Below are positions 28,684 to 37,930 of a DNA stretch of 64,000 nucleotides, one piece after another. Below the pieces are notes generated by a model. That model was not told the origin of the DNA, did no database searches, and saw nothing but the letters and a program-made list of their open reading frames with translations. Position 1 is the first letter of the stretch, and every line of letters starts with the position of its first letter. The stretch is from Bryobacterales bacterium (lineage in GTDB: Bacteria > Acidobacteriota > Terriglobia > Bryobacterales > Bryobacteraceae). The position numbers were made by a program, and so were the translations under genes. The stretch is taken from NCBI GenBank assembly GCA_020851555.1, contig JADZCM010000046.1, forward strand, positions 1 to 64,000, written 5' to 3'.

Positions 28684-30255
28684 TTACAACTCGGCCACCG
28701 GCCCGCCGGGGGTTTTTCGTATGACCGCTTTCCGCATCAGCAGGACGAGCGGGCCGCACAGTGCGATCCCCAGGCCGATCCAGCGCCAGTTGTACAGGAA
28801 GGCTTTCACCGCCGCCTGCCGGGCCAGCACCGCCTGCATCAGCGCGTAGGCCTGCTGCTGGGCCTGGTAGGGGCCGCTGGAGGGCGTGAGGCCGGCCCCA
28901 ACCGCACCCAGCCACTGCTGGTAGGCGGGATCATACGGAGTCAGGTGCGTGACCATCATCGCCTGTTGCGCCTGCGACGCCCGCGCCAGAAAGGTCGTGG
29001 CGAGCGAGATTCCGATGCCGCCGCCCAGGTTCCGCATCAGGTTATAGAGACTCGCGGCGTTGCCCATCTGTTCGTTCCTCAACCGGGCCATGGTCATGGT
29101 CATCAGCGGGACCAGCGTGAAGGCTATGCCGGCGCCCTGAATCACGTTGATGAAGACGATGTTCCCCATGGCGATATCGAGATTGAGATTGCCCAGCATG
29201 TAGCTCGAGACGCCGAACAGGCTGGTCCCGATCAGCACCAGCCAGCGCGAGTCCATGACGCCGGTCAGCAGTCCCACCAGCGGCATGGTGACCAGGGAGC
29301 CGACTCCCCGCGGCGTGGTCGCCAGCCCGCTCGACTGGGCCGTGTAGCCCATCACGGTCTGTAAGAACAGCGGCAGCATGGTGATGAGGCTGAACATGCC
29401 CGCCCCGAGCAGGCCGGTCAGGAACGTGCCGATGGCGTAGTTCGGGTCGCGGAAAACCCGCAGGCTGACGAGAGGCTTCTCCGTGTACCGTTCGCGCAGA
29501 AGAAACGCCAGCATCGAGCACGCGGATATGACCGCGAACCAGGAGATCCAGGCGGTCGAGAACCAGTCCTCCTGCTGTCCTTTGTCGAGGATCACTTGCA
29601 GGGCGCCGAGCCAGAGGATGAGGAACGCCAGGCCGTAAGAGTCGAGTTTTCCCGGCCGGGCGTGGGTGATGTACGGCGGATCCTCCAGGAAGCGGTCCAT
29701 GAGCAGGATCGCAACAATTCCGATGGGGATGTTGATGTTGAACACCCACCGCCAGCTATAGCTGTCGGTCAGCCAGCCTCCCAGCGTGGGGCCGATCACC
29801 GGCGCCGCGACGGTTACGATGCCGAACAGGGCCATGGCCATGCCGCGCTTGACGGGGGGGAAGCTCTCCAGGAGGATAGCCTGGGTGAGCGGCTGCAACG
29901 CGCCGCCGCTGGCCCCTTGCAGAATGCGGGCCAGGATCAGCGTGGCCATGGTGGGCGCGATGCCGCAGAGGAACGACGCAAAGGTGAACAGGCCGGTACA
30001 CAGAATCATCAGCCGCTTGCGCCCGAAGCGGAGCGCGAGCCAGCCGCTGGTCGGCAGCACAATGGCGTTGGCTACCAGGTAACTGGTCAGCACCCACGTC
30101 GCTTCCTCGGGCGTGGCCGCCAAGCTGCCGGCCATGTGCGGCATGGCGACGGACACGATGGTGCTGTCCAGCACCTGCATGAACGTCGCCAGGGCCACCG
30201 AACCGCCGATGACGTAGGGGTTCGCCTTGGGCCGCCACTCGCCGGCCGGCGTCAT
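28684..30255 (-). CDS. DHA2-family MFS drug efflux permease (EmrB/QacA type)
   Basis: This 523-residue inner-membrane transporter has about 14 hydrophobic segments. DHA2 features are motif A-like WLALRFGRKRLM and the early helix LDSTIVSVAMPHMAG. I use ATG 30255 because it forms an ATGA overlap with the stop of the emrA-type gene; ATG 30264 is also in frame. With the upstream HlyD-type and TolC-type genes it would form a tripartite pump spanning the cell envelope. The drug or metabolite exported is unknown. No TetR or MarR regulator is adjacent. Confidence 0.92.
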   Translation of the reverse strand: MTPAGEWRPKANPYVIGGSVALATFMQVLDSTIVSVAMPHMAGSLAATPEEATWVLTSYLVANAIVLPTSGWLALRFGRKRLMILCTGLFTFASFLCGIAPTMATLILARILQGASGGALQPLTQAILLESFPPVKRGMAMALFGIVTVAAPVIGPTLGGWLTDSYSWRWVFNINIPIGIVAILLMDRFLEDPPYITHARPGKLDSYGLAFLILWLGALQVILDKGQQEDWFSTAWISWFAVISACSMLAFLLRERYTEKPLVSLRVFRDPNYAIGTFLTGLLGAGMFSLITMLPLFLQTVMGYTAQSSGLATTPRGVGSLVTMPLVGLLTGVMDSRWLVLIGTSLFGVSSYMLGNLNLDIAMGNIVFINVIQGAGIAFTLVPLMTMTMARLRNEQMGNAASLYNLMRNLGGGIGISLATTFLARASQAQQAMMVTHLTPYDPAYQQWLGAVGAGLTPSSGPYQAQQQAYALMQAVLARQAAVKAFLYNWRWIGLGIALCGPLVLLMRKAVIRKTPGGPVAEL

Positions 30256-31493
30256 TGCACCCATACCGTGGGCACTACGGACATGCCCGGTCCGATCTTC
30301 AAGTTGCCGGGCGGAGGCTCCACGAAAACGATCTTGACGGGCACCCGTTGCACAACTTTCACGTAGTTGCCAGTGGCGTTCTCCGGGGGCAGCAGGCTGA
30401 AGCGCGCGCCGCTGCCGGCCTGAATGCTGTCAACCCGCCCCTGTAGTTTCCGGTCGGGGTAGGCGTCAATCTTCAGGTCCACCCGCTGGCCGGGGCGCAT
30501 GTGAGTAAGTTGCGTCTCTTTGAAGTTGGCGACCACCCATGCCCGGTCCGAAACCAAGGCCATCAGGGCCTGCCCCGTCTGCACGTAGTTGCCGGGTTGC
30601 ACGGACTTGCGCGTGACGTAACCGGAGTCCGGCGCCAGGACGCGGGTATAGGACAGGTTCAGCTCGGCCAGCCGGACCGCCGCCGTCTGTTGCGCGACCT
30701 GCGCGCGGAGGGCGCGCAGGTCCGCCTCACGGGCGCTGACTTGTTTAGGCCCGGCCTGGGCCTCCTTCTGGCGCGCTTCCGCCTGCTCGACCTGCTTCCG
30801 CGCGACGAGCAGGCTCGCCTCCGTGGTGCCGCGAGCAGCCTTGGCCTGCGTTAGCTGGGCCTGGGCGGCCGCCACCACCTGCCGTGCGGCTTCGGCGTTG
30901 GCCGCGGTGGCCCGGGCCTCGGCCTCCGAGCGGTCCAGCAACTGCTTGGAAACCTCGTCCTTCTTGTAGAGCTCCCGGTACCGCTGCGCATCCGTCCCGG
31001 CGCGCACGGCCTCGGCTTCGGCAGCGGTCCGGCGCGCCTCGGCCTGCGCGAACCCGGCTTGCGCGGCGTGGATGACGGCGTCGTCCTGCGCCAGCCGCGC
31101 CTGGAGCACCCCCAACTGGTCCTGGGCCGCAGCCACCGCGGCGCCGGCTTGCTGCAAAGCGGCTCCGGTGACGGCGCTGGTCAGGCCGAGGTTCGACTCG
31201 GCGCCGGCGGCCTTGGCCATTACGTCCTTGAGCCGGCCTTGCGCCTCCGCCAGCCGGGCCTCATAATCGCCCGGGTCGATCTCGACCAGCAGGTCCCCCT
31301 CCTTCACCCGCTGGTTGTCCTGAATCAGGACGCGCAGCACCTGGCCCGGCACGCGCGGGCTGATCTGAAGGATATCGGCGTCGATGAAAGCGTTGTCCGT
31401 GGATTCGTAGAATCGCGAATGCCAGAAGTACCAGATGGCGATAAGAACCGCTACGAAGATCAGTCCAATGAGCAGGAATCTCTTGTTCTTCAT
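30252..31493 (-). CDS. EmrA/HlyD-type membrane fusion protein
   Basis: This 413-residue periplasmic adaptor subunit has one N-terminal membrane helix (RFLLIGLIFVAVLIAIWYFW) and a biotinyl-lipoyl-like half motif (ISPRVPGQVLRVLIQDNQRV). A long Ala/Gln/Glu-rich coiled-coil hairpin (about residues 100-270) follows, then the beta-barrel region (YVTRKSVQPGNYVQTGQALM). It links the DHA2 permease to the outer-membrane TolC-like channel. It lies 18 bases downstream of the TolC-type gene and overlaps the permease by four bases. Confidence 0.92.
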   Translation of the reverse strand: MKNKRFLLIGLIFVAVLIAIWYFWHSRFYESTDNAFIDADILQISPRVPGQVLRVLIQDNQRVKEGDLLVEIDPGDYEARLAEAQGRLKDVMAKAAGAESNLGLTSAVTGAALQQAGAAVAAAQDQLGVLQARLAQDDAVIHAAQAGFAQAEARRTAAEAEAVRAGTDAQRYRELYKKDEVSKQLLDRSEAEARATAANAEAARQVVAAAQAQLTQAKAARGTTEASLLVARKQVEQAEARQKEAQAGPKQVSAREADLRALRAQVAQQTAAVRLAELNLSYTRVLAPDSGYVTRKSVQPGNYVQTGQALMALVSDRAWVVANFKETQLTHMRPGQRVDLKIDAYPDRKLQGRVDSIQAGSGARFSLLPPENATGNYVKVVQRVPVKIVFVEPPPGNLKIGPGMSVVPTVWVQ

Positions 31494-31511
31494 GTCTCAG
31501 CCTCCGCCTCC

Positions 31512-32846
31512 CTACAGGCGAAAGTCCTCCGCGTGGCCCACCGCCGCGGCCAGGCTCAGGCGGGCCACGTTGTACAACGCCAGATTGGCGACGAAGGTCT
31601 GGCGCGCGTTCTCCAACACGGTTTGGGCGTTGGTAATCTCCACGTTGTCCGCCACGCCGCTGGCAAACCTGTCCCGAGCCAGTTCCAGCTCCCGTTCGGC
31701 AAGGGTGACCACCCGCTGCGCCGCTGCGACCTGCTCCTGCCGGGCCGCCAGATGGTCGAGCGCCTGCCGGACGTCCTTTTCGACGGCGGCGCGCAGGTCC
31801 TGCCGTTGCAACTCAGCCTGCCGTTCCTGGCTGGCTGCCGCGCGGATTCCGGCGCTGGTGCGGCCTCCATCGAACAGCGGGACTTCCATGCGTACGCCGT
31901 AGCTGCGCGTGGGCAGGTTCTTCTGGTCCGGCCGGATGCCGCTGGAGCCGTAGTCCCCGAAGAAGCCCAGCGAGGGCAGCCGTTCCGCCTGCGCGGCCTT
32001 GCGCCTGGCCTCCGCGACCTGCAACTGGTCCGCGGCGACCCGGAGTTCGATGCGTTCGGCGAGGGCCCTCGCCACGGTCTTTTCCGCGTCGGGAAGCGGC
32101 TCGGGCGCAAACCGCATACGGTCGGTGAGAACAACCTCGCTTGCGAGCGGCGCGCCCATCAGGCGCAACAGGTTCAGGCGCGCCGTGTCGAGCGACGTCC
32201 GGGCTTGCGACAACTGTACCTGCTGGCTGGCCAGCCGTGTTTCGGCCCGCGTCACGTCCAACCCCGTGGCCACGCCCGCCTCCCGCTGGCTGGCTGCGAG
32301 TTCCGCCAGCCGGCTGGCGAGCGTTACGTTCGCCTGCGCCGCGATTTCGCTTTGCTCGGCCTCCAGGAAGGCCAGGTAAGCCAGGCACGCCGCCACCGTG
32401 ACCTGCTGCGCCGCCAGCCGCTGCTGCTCTCCGGCCAGCGCCACGCCGCGGGTGGAGGCCTGGTGACGCCGTATGGAGGCCAGGTCGAAGATGTTCAACG
32501 CCAGTTGAACACGCGCATCGAACCGGTTATAGGGACCCGCCAGCAGGGGGAACCCCGGGATCTGGTCGACGGGCAATCCCAGAGCGGCCAGGTTGGCCGT
32601 CACGTTGGCCTGGTAAGTGACGCCGGAGACATTCGGCAGGAGCGCCGAAGCGCTCAAGTCCCTCTCGGCGCGCGATTGCGATGCGCGCTCCGCCGCCAGG
32701 CGCGTCTGGAGGTTGTTGCTCAACGCCTGCTCCGTTACCTGCGCCAGGCTGAGCGACAGCTTCGGCGGAGGAACCTGCTGGGCGCCGGCCCAGCCGGCTC
32801 CCCAGTGAAGACACCAGAAGAGAAACACTAAAAGGGGCGCTCGCAT
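31512..32846 (-). CDS. TolC-family outer membrane efflux channel
   Basis: This 444-residue protein starts at ATG 32846, with a signal peptide (LLVFLFWCLHWGAGWAGAQQ). The two OEP repeats typical of TolC are seen as long Ala-rich helices: SLAQVTEQALSNNLQTRLAA near residue 40 and RAAVEKDVRQALDHLAARQE near residue 345. It forms the outer-membrane exit duct of the tripartite pump encoded with the two downstream genes. The order tolC-emrA-emrB with tight spacing supports one operon. Confidence 0.9.
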   Translation of the reverse strand: MRAPLLVFLFWCLHWGAGWAGAQQVPPPKLSLSLAQVTEQALSNNLQTRLAAERASQSRAERDLSASALLPNVSGVTYQANVTANLAALGLPVDQIPGFPLLAGPYNRFDARVQLALNIFDLASIRRHQASTRGVALAGEQQRLAAQQVTVAACLAYLAFLEAEQSEIAAQANVTLASRLAELAASQREAGVATGLDVTRAETRLASQQVQLSQARTSLDTARLNLLRLMGAPLASEVVLTDRMRFAPEPLPDAEKTVARALAERIELRVAADQLQVAEARRKAAQAERLPSLGFFGDYGSSGIRPDQKNLPTRSYGVRMEVPLFDGGRTSAGIRAAASQERQAELQRQDLRAAVEKDVRQALDHLAARQEQVAAAQRVVTLAERELELARDRFASGVADNVEITNAQTVLENARQTFVANLALYNVARLSLAAAVGHAEDFRL

Positions 32847-32997
32847 GCGGACTACTCCGATCGGGTGCAACTCACGGAAGATTCGATTTTAACGCACACT
32901 GTTATACTGACTCCTTTGTGGGCCGTCATCCGCGAGGGTGCGGGGGCGGCGGTTTCGCAGCGCAGTCCGGCCGCGGCCGGGGCACGGGAGAACTGAC

Positions 32998-33192
32998 ATG
33001 GCACAGAGAGTGATCGAGATCACCGGGGAGTCCCAGGAGGGGTTTTCGGAAGCCGCGGCCAACGCGGCCGCCGAGGCGGCCAAGAGCATCCAGGGGATCA
33101 AGTGGGCGCGTATCACGGAGTTCGACATGGCGCTGGACGGCGCCAAGGTTCTGAACTACCGCGTCACCGCCAGGATCTTCTACGACGCCTAG
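32998..33192 (+). CDS. Dodecin family protein
   Basis: Dodecins are small dodecameric flavin-binding proteins that sequester FMN or lumichrome. This 64-residue protein (MAQRVIEITGESQEGFSEAA, then AKSIQGIKWARITEFDMAL and YRVTARIFYDA) matches the beta-alpha-beta-beta fold over its full length. The conserved Trp that stacks on the flavin is in IKWARI. ATG 32998 is preceded by a GGGAG SD. The gene is divergent from the efflux operon and convergent with the GlcG/HbpS-type gene. Confidence 0.92.
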   Translation: MAQRVIEITGESQEGFSEAAANAAAEAAKSIQGIKWARITEFDMALDGAKVLNYRVTARIFYDA

Positions 33193-33285
33193 GGCTGCCT
33201 TCCGCTTCTCTTGGCGGAACGGACGGCGACAGCCGGCCGCCTGCCCTCCGGCGGGTCCCTCTGGGGAGATGGCCTGCGCCATACT

Positions 33286-33756
33286 CTATTTCATCTGGGC
33301 GGCCAGGGCGGCGCCGGCCGCGGCGACCACGCCGTCCTGCTGGCTCGTGACGCCGCTGACGCCGATGGCGCCCACGAGTTCGCCGCCGATCACCAGAGGC
33401 AGGCCGCCCTCGACGGGAGCCATCCAGGGGACCGCCGCCAGTTGCGCCGCCCCCTTGGCCATGCGGTCTTCGAACTCCTTGGTGGGCCGCTTGAAGCCGA
33501 CGGCGCCGCGAGCCTTGAACTGGCAGATGTCGATGCTGGCGATCTGCGTGCCATCCAGCCGCTGGAGATAGACCAGGTTGCCGCCGTCATCCACGATGGC
33601 GATCGCCACGTTCCACTTGTTCCGGAGGGCCTCGGCTTCCGCGGCGGCGGCTATCTTCCTGGCCGCCTCGAGCGTGATGACCTTCTTCGTCGCCGTCTGC
33701 GCATTGGCGCACATCACGACCGACAGGCACAGGAGCAAAGCGAAGCCGCATCTCAT
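33286..33756 (-). CDS. Secreted GlcG/HbpS-type heme-binding family protein
   Basis: This 156-residue protein has a signal peptide ([17 protein letters not shown]). The GlcG/HbpS domain starts [18 protein letters not shown] and contains [18 protein letters not shown] and [19 protein letters not shown]. Some family members bind heme or cobalamin; many are functionally unassigned and lie next to glycolate or glycerol metabolism genes. Here it is divergent from dhaK. No heme ligand can be assigned with certainty. Confidence 0.82.
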   Translation of the reverse strand: MRCGFALLLCLSVVMCANAQTATKKVITLEAARKIAAAAEAEALRNKWNVAIAIVDDGGNLVYLQRLDGTQIASIDICQFKARGAVGFKRPTKEFEDRMAKGAAQLAAVPWMAPVEGGLPLVIGGELVGAIGVSGVTSQQDGVVAAAGAALAAQMK

Positions 33757-33809
33757 GGTGGGGTCCCCCTGGTTCGCAAGATAGCATATATTCGTCTGAG
33801 GTACGCACG

Positions 33810-34811
33810 ATGAAGAAACTGATCAACGCTCCCGAGGATGCAGTGCGCGATTCGCTGGCCGGCCTTGCGCTGGCGCACATGGACGTTCTGCGGGTCTTTC
33901 TGAGCCCGCTGTACGTGGTGCGGCTGGATGCTCCGGTGCAGGGGAAAGCCGGGGTGATATCCGGCGGCGGCAGCGGCCACGAACCCATGCACGGAGGATA
34001 CGTCGGCAAGGGCATGCTCGATGCCGCGTGTCCGGGGCAGGTTTTTACCTCCCCGACGCCGGACCAGATCGAGGCCGCCACTCTGGCGGTAAACGGCGGA
34101 GCCGGCGTGCTCCATATCGTGAAGAACTACTCGGGGGACATCATGAACTTCGAGATGGCCGCCGAACTCTGCCAGGCGAAAGGCGTGGAGGTGCGCTCCG
34201 TGGTGGTCCAGGACGACGTGGCGGTCGAGAACAGCCTTTATACGGCCGGCAGGCGCGGCGTGGGGACCACGGTACTGGCCGAGAAGATCTGCGGCGCCGC
34301 TGCCGAGCGCCGCTACGACCTCCCGCGGCTGGAGGCCCTCTGCCGGCGGGTCTGCGAGAACGGCCGCTCCATGGGGATGGCCCTGGCTCCCTGCACCGTG
34401 CCCGCCGCGGGCAGGCCCACATTCCAGCTTGGCGAGGACGAAATGGAGATGGGCATCGGAATCCACGGTGAGCCGGGCCGGGAGCGTGTTCCGGTCATGT
34501 CCGCGCGCGAGGTCGCCGAGCGGCTCTCCGAAGCGGTCCTGGCGGATCTTCCCTTCCGGGAGGGAGACCGCGTCATCGCCATGGTGAACGGGATGGGAGG
34601 CACTCCCCTCATGGAACTCTACATCGTCTACCATGAGCTGGCGAGACTGCTGAAAGGCAAGGGCATCGCGATCGCGCGGCGCCTGGTGGGCAACTACATC
34701 ACGAGCCTGGAGATGGCCGGGTGCAGCATCACCCTGCTCCGCGCCGACGACGAAATGATCTCGCTCTGGGACGACCCGGTCATGACACCCGGCCTGCGTT
34801 GGGGGGTCTGA
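33810..34811 (+). CDS. dhaK: Dihydroxyacetone kinase subunit DhaK
   Basis: DhaK is the substrate-binding subunit of the PEP-dependent dihydroxyacetone kinase. The 333 residues contain [20 protein letters not shown] (49-68) and the GIGIHGEPG loop. His219 in that loop corresponds to the His that binds dihydroxyacetone covalently. The subunit accepts phosphate from ADP bound to DhaL. The dhaL gene follows after 4 bases and dhaM overlaps dhaL, giving one dhaKLM operon. No DhaR-type regulator is seen nearby. Confidence 0.95.
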   Translation: MKKLINAPEDAVRDSLAGLALAHMDVLRVFLSPLYVVRLDAPVQGKAGVISGGGSGHEPMHGGYVGKGMLDAACPGQVFTSPTPDQIEAATLAVNGGAGVLHIVKNYSGDIMNFEMAAELCQAKGVEVRSVVVQDDVAVENSLYTAGRRGVGTTVLAEKICGAAAERRYDLPRLEALCRRVCENGRSMGMALAPCTVPAAGRPTFQLGEDEMEMGIGIHGEPGRERVPVMSAREVAERLSEAVLADLPFREGDRVIAMVNGMGGTPLMELYIVYHELARLLKGKGIAIARRLVGNYITSLEMAGCSITLLRADDEMISLWDDPVMTPGLRWGV

Positions 34812-34815
34812 ACCG

Positions 34816-35457
34816 GTGGCAGTCGACAGGCAGGCGGTTCTGGCGTGGCTTGAGTCGCTCCACCGGGTTTACGCCGAGAACCGCGACTTTCTTACGGAAC
34901 TCGACTCAGCCATCGGCGATGCCGACCACGGCATCAACATGGACCGCGGCTTCAGCGCGGTGAAGGCGGCGATGGATGCGGACGCGCCGCCCGGGCTCGG
35001 GCCCGTTTTTCAGACGGTGGCGAACGTTCTCATCCGCACCGTCGGCGGCGCGGCGGGGCCGCTCTATGGCACGTTCTTCCTGCGGGCCGCCGCGGCCTGC
35101 GGAGAGCAGCCGGAGTTGACACCTGCCGGCGTGGTCGCGCTCTTTCAGGCCGGCGTTGAGGGAGTGAGGCAGCGCGGCAAGGCGGAGCCGGGCGACAAGA
35201 CGATGCTGGACGCCCTTGTGCCGGCGGCCGCCGCCATGCGGCAGGAACTCAACGGGAACGGAAGCCTGGAGCAGATCCTCCAGGCGGGCGCGGCGGCTGC
35301 TGAGGCAGGGATGCTGAGCACCATCCCGATGCAGGCGCGCAAGGGACGCGCCAGTTACCTCGGCCCGCGCAGCGTCGGGCACCAGGACCCTGGGGCGACC
35401 TCGGCATGGCTCCTCGTCCGCGCCGCGGCCGCCGCCTGGCTGGGAAAGACGGAATGA
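34816..35457 (+). CDS. dhaL: Dihydroxyacetone kinase ADP-binding subunit DhaL
   Basis: DhaL carries a permanently bound ADP/ATP that is re-phosphorylated by DhaM. The 213 residues start at GTG 34816. The nucleotide- and magnesium-binding motifs are DSAIGDADHGINMDRGF near residue 30, GGAAGPLYGTFFLRAA near 75 and GDKTMLDAL near 128. The C-terminal YLGPRSVGHQDPGATS also matches the family. Its stop overlaps the dhaM start (ATGA). Confidence 0.95.
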   Translation: MAVDRQAVLAWLESLHRVYAENRDFLTELDSAIGDADHGINMDRGFSAVKAAMDADAPPGLGPVFQTVANVLIRTVGGAAGPLYGTFFLRAAAACGEQPELTPAGVVALFQAGVEGVRQRGKAEPGDKTMLDALVPAAAAMRQELNGNGSLEQILQAGAAAAEAGMLSTIPMQARKGRASYLGPRSVGHQDPGATSAWLLVRAAAAAWLGKTE

Positions 35458-37901
35458 TCGGGCTGGTCGTCGTCTCGCACAGCGCCCGGCTGGCCGAAGG
35501 GGTGTGCGAACTGGCGGGACAGATGGCGCAGGGCAAGCTGCGCCTGGCCCCCGCCGGAGGACTGGCGGACGGGGCCTTGGGCACGGACGCGTTCCGCGTG
35601 CGCGAGGCGATCGAGGCCGTCTACGCAGAGGACGGGGTGCTGATCCTCATGGATTTGGGCAGTGCGGTCCTCAGCGCCGAAACCGCGCTGGAACTGCTGG
35701 ACGAGGGAAAGCGCAGCCGCGTGCGGCTGTGTTCGGCGCCCTTGGTGGAAGGCGCCGTGGCCGCGGCCGGCCTGGCTGCGGCCGGCGCGGGGCTGGAGGA
35801 GATCCTGCGCGAGGCCCATGCGGCGCACTCCGCCAAGACGGCTCAACTTGGATCGCCCGAGGAAGGCCCTTGGGAGGCGGAGCGCGAGGTGGCCGTATCG
35901 AACCGGCTCGGGCTGCACGCCAGGCCCGCCGCGCAACTGGTCCGGCTGGCCCGGGAATTCGCTCCCGGCGCGACCGTGGCGAACCTGACGCGCGGAGCCG
36001 GTCCGGTCCCGGCGGGGAGTATCACCGGTCTTCTCGGTCTTGGGGCCCGCCACGGAGACCGGCTTCGCATCCGCGCCGCAGACCCGGCGGCGGCGGCCAA
36101 GCTTGCGGCATTCATTGAATCGGGCTGCGGCGAAGCAGAGCAGCCTCCCGCCCCACCCGCTGCCGCGGTGAGGCAGCCGCCGGAGGGCCACCTGGCGGGA
36201 ATTCCGGCATCGGAGGGGGTCGCGGTGGGGCCGCTTTTCCGGTTCCGGCCGCCGGCCGCGGCGGTCCCGGCACGCAAGGCGGAGGACGGAAAGGCGGAGT
36301 GGGAGCGGCTGGCCGCGGCCATCCGGGGCGCGGTGGAGGAAACGCGCACGCTCGCCGCGTGGGCCACGAAGAACGCCGGCGCGGACGAGGCCGGCATTTT
36401 CGATGCGCAGGCGCTTTCCCTGGAAGACGCCGAGCTTACGACGGCGGTGTCCGCCGGAGTGCTCCAGGAGGGGCTGAGCGCGGAACAGGCCTTGAAGCGG
36501 GAAACAGACGCGTTCACGGCGCGTCTTCGCGCCCTGGATGACCCTTACCTGCGGGCTCGCGCCGCGGATGTCGCCGACGTAGCGGAGAGGGTGCTGCTGC
36601 GGCTGACGGGCATGTCCGAGGCCCCGGCAATCCCTGGTGAACCGTGCATTCTTTCGGCCCGCGATCTGGCGCCGTCGCAGGTCAGGGACATGGACCCAAG
36701 GCTGGTTCTGGGGCTGTGCCTTGAATCCGGCAGCGCCAGTTCCCACAGCGTAATCCTGGCCCGTGCAACGGGGATCCCGGCCGTGGTGGGCCTTGGCCCG
36801 CGGTTGTCGGGAGCGGCGGACGGGACAACGGTGGCGCTGGACGGCGCACAAGGCGTGGTCTGGATCTCTCCCACACCGGAGGAATGCACCCGGATCGAAG
36901 AGCGCCGCAGAGCCTGGCTGAGGGCGCGCCGCGAGGCCGAAGCCATACGGGACAAGCCGGCTGTAACACGGGACGGCAAGCGGATTCGCGTGGTCGCCAA
37001 CATCAGCGGCGTCGCGGAAGCGAAAGAGGCCGTCGAGTCCGGGGCGGAAGGCGTGGGTGTGCTACGAACGGAGTTCCTGTTCCTGGGCCGGCCGGCGGCC
37101 CCCACGGAACAGGAGCAGTTGGCCGCCTACCGCGCGATCGCCGAATCCTTGCAGAGGAGGCCGCTGATTATCCGCACGCTGGATGTGGGAGGGGACAAAG
37201 CGCTGCCGTATTTGCAGGCGGAGCCTGAGTCCAATCCGTTTCTGGGATTGAGAGGCCTGCGCCTGACGCTCGCCCGGACAGATCTCTTTCTCACCCAGGT
37301 CCGGGCCATCCTCCGAACTGCCGCCGAGTTCCCCGTGGGGCTGCTGTTGCCAATGGTCTCATCGGTGGACGAGTTGCGCCAGGCGCGGGCGCTCATCCGG
37401 GAGGCCGGCGCCGCGCTGGAGCGGGAGGCGCGCGACTACGCCAGGGAGATCCGCGCCGGCGTGATGATCGAAGTCCCGGCGGCAGCCGCCGTAGCGGACC
37501 GGCTGGCCGGGGAGGCGGACTTCCTCAGCATCGGCACCAACGACCTGATTCAGTACATCATGGCGGCCGACCGAACCAACGCCCGCGTAGCCTCGATCGC
37601 GGATCCGTTTCAGCCGGCGGTGTTGCGGACCATCCGGCAGGTGATCGAGGCCGGCCGCAGCCACGGCATCGAAGTGGGGCTGTGCGGCGAACTGGCGGCT
37701 GAGCCCATGGCCTCTCCCCTGCTCCTCGGCTTCGGCCTGGAGGAGTTCAGCGTCAGCGCGCACTTCATCCCCGGCCTCAAGCGCGCCCTCTCGCGCTGGA
37801 GCATGGCGGAGGCCGAGGCGCTGGCGCGCGAGGCGCTGGATTTGGATACAAGCACGGCTGTCCGCAGCCTGCTTGCGGATGCGCTGCGCCGCGCCGGCTG
37901 A
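35454..37901 (+). CDS. dhaM: Multidomain DhaM: EIIA-HPr-enzyme I phosphotransferase
   Basis: This 815-residue PTS phosphocarrier feeds phosphate from PEP to DhaL. ATG 35454 overlaps the dhaL stop. The EIIA (mannose-type) domain has its active His at residue 9 (VVVSHSARLAEG). HPr has NRLGLHARPAA (His155). The enzyme I part carries the phospho-His region SGSASSHSVILARATG (His431) and the PEP-binding TIM barrel with GVLRTEFLFLGR, DVGGDKALPYL, SIGTNDLIQYIMAADR and the Cys of VGLCGELA. All residues needed for PEP to EI to HPr to EIIA transfer are present, so the operon may need no separate general PTS proteins. Confidence 0.95.
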   Translation: MIGLVVVSHSARLAEGVCELAGQMAQGKLRLAPAGGLADGALGTDAFRVREAIEAVYAEDGVLILMDLGSAVLSAETALELLDEGKRSRVRLCSAPLVEGAVAAAGLAAAGAGLEEILREAHAAHSAKTAQLGSPEEGPWEAEREVAVSNRLGLHARPAAQLVRLAREFAPGATVANLTRGAGPVPAGSITGLLGLGARHGDRLRIRAADPAAAAKLAAFIESGCGEAEQPPAPPAAAVRQPPEGHLAGIPASEGVAVGPLFRFRPPAAAVPARKAEDGKAEWERLAAAIRGAVEETRTLAAWATKNAGADEAGIFDAQALSLEDAELTTAVSAGVLQEGLSAEQALKRETDAFTARLRALDDPYLRARAADVADVAERVLLRLTGMSEAPAIPGEPCILSARDLAPSQVRDMDPRLVLGLCLESGSASSHSVILARATGIPAVVGLGPRLSGAADGTTVALDGAQGVVWISPTPEECTRIEERRRAWLRARREAEAIRDKPAVTRDGKRIRVVANISGVAEAKEAVESGAEGVGVLRTEFLFLGRPAAPTEQEQLAAYRAIAESLQRRPLIIRTLDVGGDKALPYLQAEPESNPFLGLRGLRLTLARTDLFLTQVRAILRTAAEFPVGLLLPMVSSVDELRQARALIREAGAALEREARDYAREIRAGVMIEVPAAAAVADRLAGEADFLSIGTNDLIQYIMAADRTNARVASIADPFQPAVLRTIRQVIEAGRSHGIEVGLCGELAAEPMASPLLLGFGLEEFSVSAHFIPGLKRALSRWSMAEAEALAREALDLDTSTAVRSLLADALRRAG

Positions 37902-37930
37902 GCACACCCAGTCACGTTCCGGCGTTGCCC

